Positions 41,696 to 43,408 of a stretch of DNA of 43,408 nt are shown one piece after another. This DNA is from an uncultured Clostridia bacterium (GTDB taxonomy: Bacteria; Bacillota; Clostridia; UBA1381): contig CANQDD010000019.1 in assembly GCA_947591315.1 (NCBI GenBank), positions 1-43,408 on the forward strand, given 5' to 3'. Under the pieces are notes generated by a model. That model made no database searches. It worked only from the letters and a program-made list of their open reading frames with translations, and was not told where the DNA came from. Made by a program: the position numbers and the translations under genes. Every line of letters starts with the position of its first letter. Positions within the stretch are counted from its first letter, which is position 1.

Positions 41696-42610
41696 TTATT
41701 CAAAAACATATTTTACGGCAAACTCTTCCCCGTCGTTTGTATCAAGCTGCTCTATAAGGACAGTGTATGTTTCTCCCTTTTTAAGCTCGAAGCCGTTTCG
41801 GTTTAACTGTACTGTCTCGCTGTTCTTTTCGTCGTATGCCTTCTTGTCGAAATTTTTGGAGCTTGTGATTCGGAAGTCCGCGTTATCGCCGGATACACTG
41901 TCAACAACGCCTTCGGCTTTGTAGATTTGCTGAAGCTCCAGAAGCGTTTTCCACGTACTGTCCGCCGAACCGTCCATAACTTGGTATTCGAGCGCACCGT
42001 TTTTCTCACCCAAAACAAGACACACAGGTGTATTCACGGCGTTATATATAAGCTGCGCGGCGTCCTTTCTCGTAACCTTCGCGTCGGGCATAAATTCCAC
42101 ACCCTTGCTTATACCCGTTTCAGACGCCCAAAAAATATAGCCGTCCGGATAGCCGCCCGTAGATGCGGCATACGGTTCGTAGCCAGTTATCGACACGAGC
42201 ATTTTTAAAAGCTGCGCGTATGTGACATTTTCGTTCGGGCGTGCCGTTCCGTCGTCAAAGCCGTTGATAAATCCGATCGAGTTCGCTTGGTACCAGTAAC
42301 CCCAGTCCCACGAATTTATATCAACATCGGGATAAGGCAGCGGTTCGGTTTCGTTCAGTTTTTCCTTCTCTTCAACGGGCAGACCGGAGTAACCGTAATC
42401 TTTTCCCTGCGCCCACACGAGCATGCGCACGATTTCGGAGCGCGTTATGTTATTGTCAGGTCGGAATGTGCCGTCCTCGTAGCCCGAAATAATGTTCAGC
42501 GCGGACAGAAATTTCGTCGTTTCCGTTTCGGCATAGTCCGAGTACGCGAACGCACTCGCCGCCGACAGCATAAGCGCTGCCGAAGCCAACAGTGCAATAA
42601 TTTTTTTCAT
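41696..42610 (-). CDS. Exported S-layer homology (SLH) domain protein
   Basis: The 304-residue protein has a signal peptide (about 1-22, ending ASAFA) and three SLH repeats: FLSALNIISGYEDGTFRPDN with its ITRSEIVRML end (about 30-64), SIGFINGFDDGTARPNENVT (111-130) and SETGISKGVEFMPDAKVTRKD (163-183; partly shown). SLH domains bind pyruvylated secondary cell-wall polymers and hold proteins on the surface. The last 110 residues form an unrecognised domain. ATG at 42610 follows GGGAGA. It lies 25 bases after the neighbouring exported-protein gene, so both are probably read from the promoter with the G tract. Confidence 0.9.
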   Translation of the reverse strand: MKKIIALLASAALMLSAASAFAYSDYAETETTKFLSALNIISGYEDGTFRPDNNITRSEIVRMLVWAQGKDYGYSGLPVEEKEKLNETEPLPYPDVDINSWDWGYWYQANSIGFINGFDDGTARPNENVTYAQLLKMLVSITGYEPYAASTGGYPDGYIFWASETGISKGVEFMPDAKVTRKDAAQLIYNAVNTPVCLVLGEKNGALEYQVMDGSADSTWKTLLELQQIYKAEGVVDSVSGDNADFRITSSKNFDKKAYDEKNSETVQLNRNGFELKKGETYTVLIEQLDTNDGEEFAVKYVFE

Positions 42611-42635
42611 GATTTTCTCCCTTCTTATGTTCCAA

Positions 42636-43274
42636 TCAGCCGTCAATCGTTACCGACCGGCTCTCGCCGTTCCAGCCGACGGTCAGCCCAAGTTCCTCGG
42701 CTACAACGCGAATAGGCACATACAACTGACCGTCCACATATCTAGCGCAGCCGCCGAGCGGCACATAATAACCCTCCGCTTGATTTTTGCGCATACCGAT
42801 TATGTACGGGAGAATTTCGAGCGTCGTGCCGTTCTTTTTAAGCGTTGTGAGGTAGTATGCTTCGTTATATGTTCTCTCGCAGCCCAACTCGTCGAACACC
42901 TCGACCGGTACAAGCGTTGCGTCGTTGTGCAGAACGCACTTCTGTCCGTACGCCGACGGCTTGCCGTTTACGAGCAAAGACATTTCACCCTGTTTAAGAG
43001 AGAAATCGCCCGCCATAGCCGCGTCACTGTCGTAATACACGGCGGGGCACTCGTACTCGACGCCCGCGTCGGTCTTTTCAATGCCCGAAGTATACAGTTC
43101 GCCGTATCTCGACGCGAACGCTTTTTCAACGTCGCCCTCCTTGTACGGGTACTGCGCCGCGTATGCGAGAGCGATATTCTGCATCTCCTCCGCCTGCGGC
43201 TCGGCGTATGCCGCGATACCCGCCGCCGACAGCATAAGCGCGGTCGAAGCCAACAGTGCAATAATTTTTTTCAT
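42636..43274 (-). CDS. Exported protein with copper amine oxidase N-terminal-like domain
   Basis: The 212-residue protein has a signal peptide (about 1-23) almost identical in DNA to that of the SLH protein next to it. The C-terminal part (about 165-212) with YVPIRVVAEELGLTVGWNG and ending SRSVTIDG is the copper amine oxidase N-terminal domain repeat (PF07833-type), a wall-associated module in Firmicutes that has no oxidase activity itself; an earlier copy is visible around LLVNGKPSAYGQKCVLHNDA and VPVEVFDELG. No catalytic motif is seen, so an envelope or adhesion role is likely. ATG at 43274 follows AAAGGAG. Confidence 0.83.
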   Translation of the reverse strand: MKKIIALLASTALMLSAAGIAAYAEPQAEEMQNIALAYAAQYPYKEGDVEKAFASRYGELYTSGIEKTDAGVEYECPAVYYDSDAAMAGDFSLKQGEMSLLVNGKPSAYGQKCVLHNDATLVPVEVFDELGCERTYNEAYYLTTLKKNGTTLEILPYIIGMRKNQAEGYYVPLGGCARYVDGQLYVPIRVVAEELGLTVGWNGESRSVTIDG

Positions 43275-43322
43275 GATTTGTTCTCCTTTCTTTTTCTGCA
43301 TTCGTCATGCTTATAATACACT

Positions 43323-43353
43323 ATTATAGCACCCCCCCCCCGAAATTTGTCAA
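43323..43353 (-). promoter_or_regulatory. Promoter with a G10 tract in the spacer (candidate phase-variable switch)
   Basis: Minus strand: consensus -35 TTGACA (43348-43353) and consensus -10 TATAAT (43323-43328) separated by 19 bases, ten of which are one uninterrupted G run (C run on plus, 43332-43341). The best spacing for such a promoter is 17, so loss of one or two bases should strengthen it. It drives the two exported surface-protein genes. Confidence 0.8.
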
Positions 43354-43408
43354 CACTTTTTTGTCGGGTTATACGGGTTGGTGATTTCAAGGAGAATGTG
43401 TTATATAG

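Noticed and set aside
43389..43408. AAGGAG followed by ATG or GTG at the right edge on the plus strand, as the start of a divergent gene
   Set aside because: Only three or four codons remain before the window ends and no plus-strand promoter is visible, so it cannot be supported.

Overview
The window looks like a chromosomal segment of a Clostridia-type Firmicute, most likely an uncultured gut member of the Oscillospirales/Clostridiales. The evidence is a classic Firmicutes gene order (yicC-remA-gmk-rpoZ-priA-def-fmt-rsmB-rlmN-stp-prkC-rsgA-rpe-thiN), a fused IspH/S1 ribosomal protein, an HPr with both His15 and Ser46, a PASTA-domain kinase, strong AGGAGG-type ribosome binding sites, an S-layer-homology protein, and intergenic hairpin elements of the kind common in gut clostridial genomes. 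Every gene but one (6200-7231) lies on the minus strand, so the segment is probably replicated in one direction. It is nearly all coding: no gene-free gap exceeds 300 bases.

Layout from left to right; transcription is mostly right to left. 1-4.5 kb: a cut-off methyltransferase, smpB with its own promoter, and the nadK-argR-recN-thioesterase unit. 4.6-6.1 kb: a cytosolic GH27 alpha-galactosidase fused to a rhodanese domain. 6.2-7.2 kb: the only plus-strand gene, an RnfC-like protein without iron-sulfur domains, meeting its convergent neighbour at a two-way terminator that contains both stop codons. 7.2-10.9 kb: three tandem M42 aminopeptidase genes, the middle one stripped of its catalytic and most metal-binding residues, followed by a phospholipase C-like gene. 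10.9-11.1 kb: an array of hairpin repeats. 11.2-22.3 kb: murD, then a long unit uvrC-pgeF-oppA-like lipoprotein-flavoprotein-HutP-like-aroH-cmk-plsC-ispH/rpsA ending at a terminator.

22.3-31.8 kb: ptsH and recA (each with a clear promoter), pncC/cinA, thiI, a cysteine desulfurase, a second hairpin repeat, thiN, rpe, rsgA, prkC, stp. The desulfurase and ThiI form a sulfur-transfer pair. Kinase, phosphatase and RsgA link ribosome assembly to cell-wall signalling. 31.9-41 kb: translation, replication-restart and nucleotide genes from rlmN back to yicC, read from a strong extended -10 promoter at about 40.96 kb.

41-43.4 kb is the accessory end: two matching clusters of a GGGACACTAAAA repeat flank a small membrane-anchored protein, followed by an SLH-domain protein and a copper-amine-oxidase-N-like exported protein with nearly identical signal-peptide DNA. 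These two exported proteins lie behind a promoter with consensus -35 and -10 boxes separated by a run of ten G/C pairs, a layout expected of a phase-variable switch.

The most interesting observations are this candidate phase-variable promoter, the active/active/dead M42 trio, the GH27-rhodanese fusion and the orphan RnfC derivative. No CRISPR array, tRNA, rRNA, riboswitch, transposase or prophage gene was seen.
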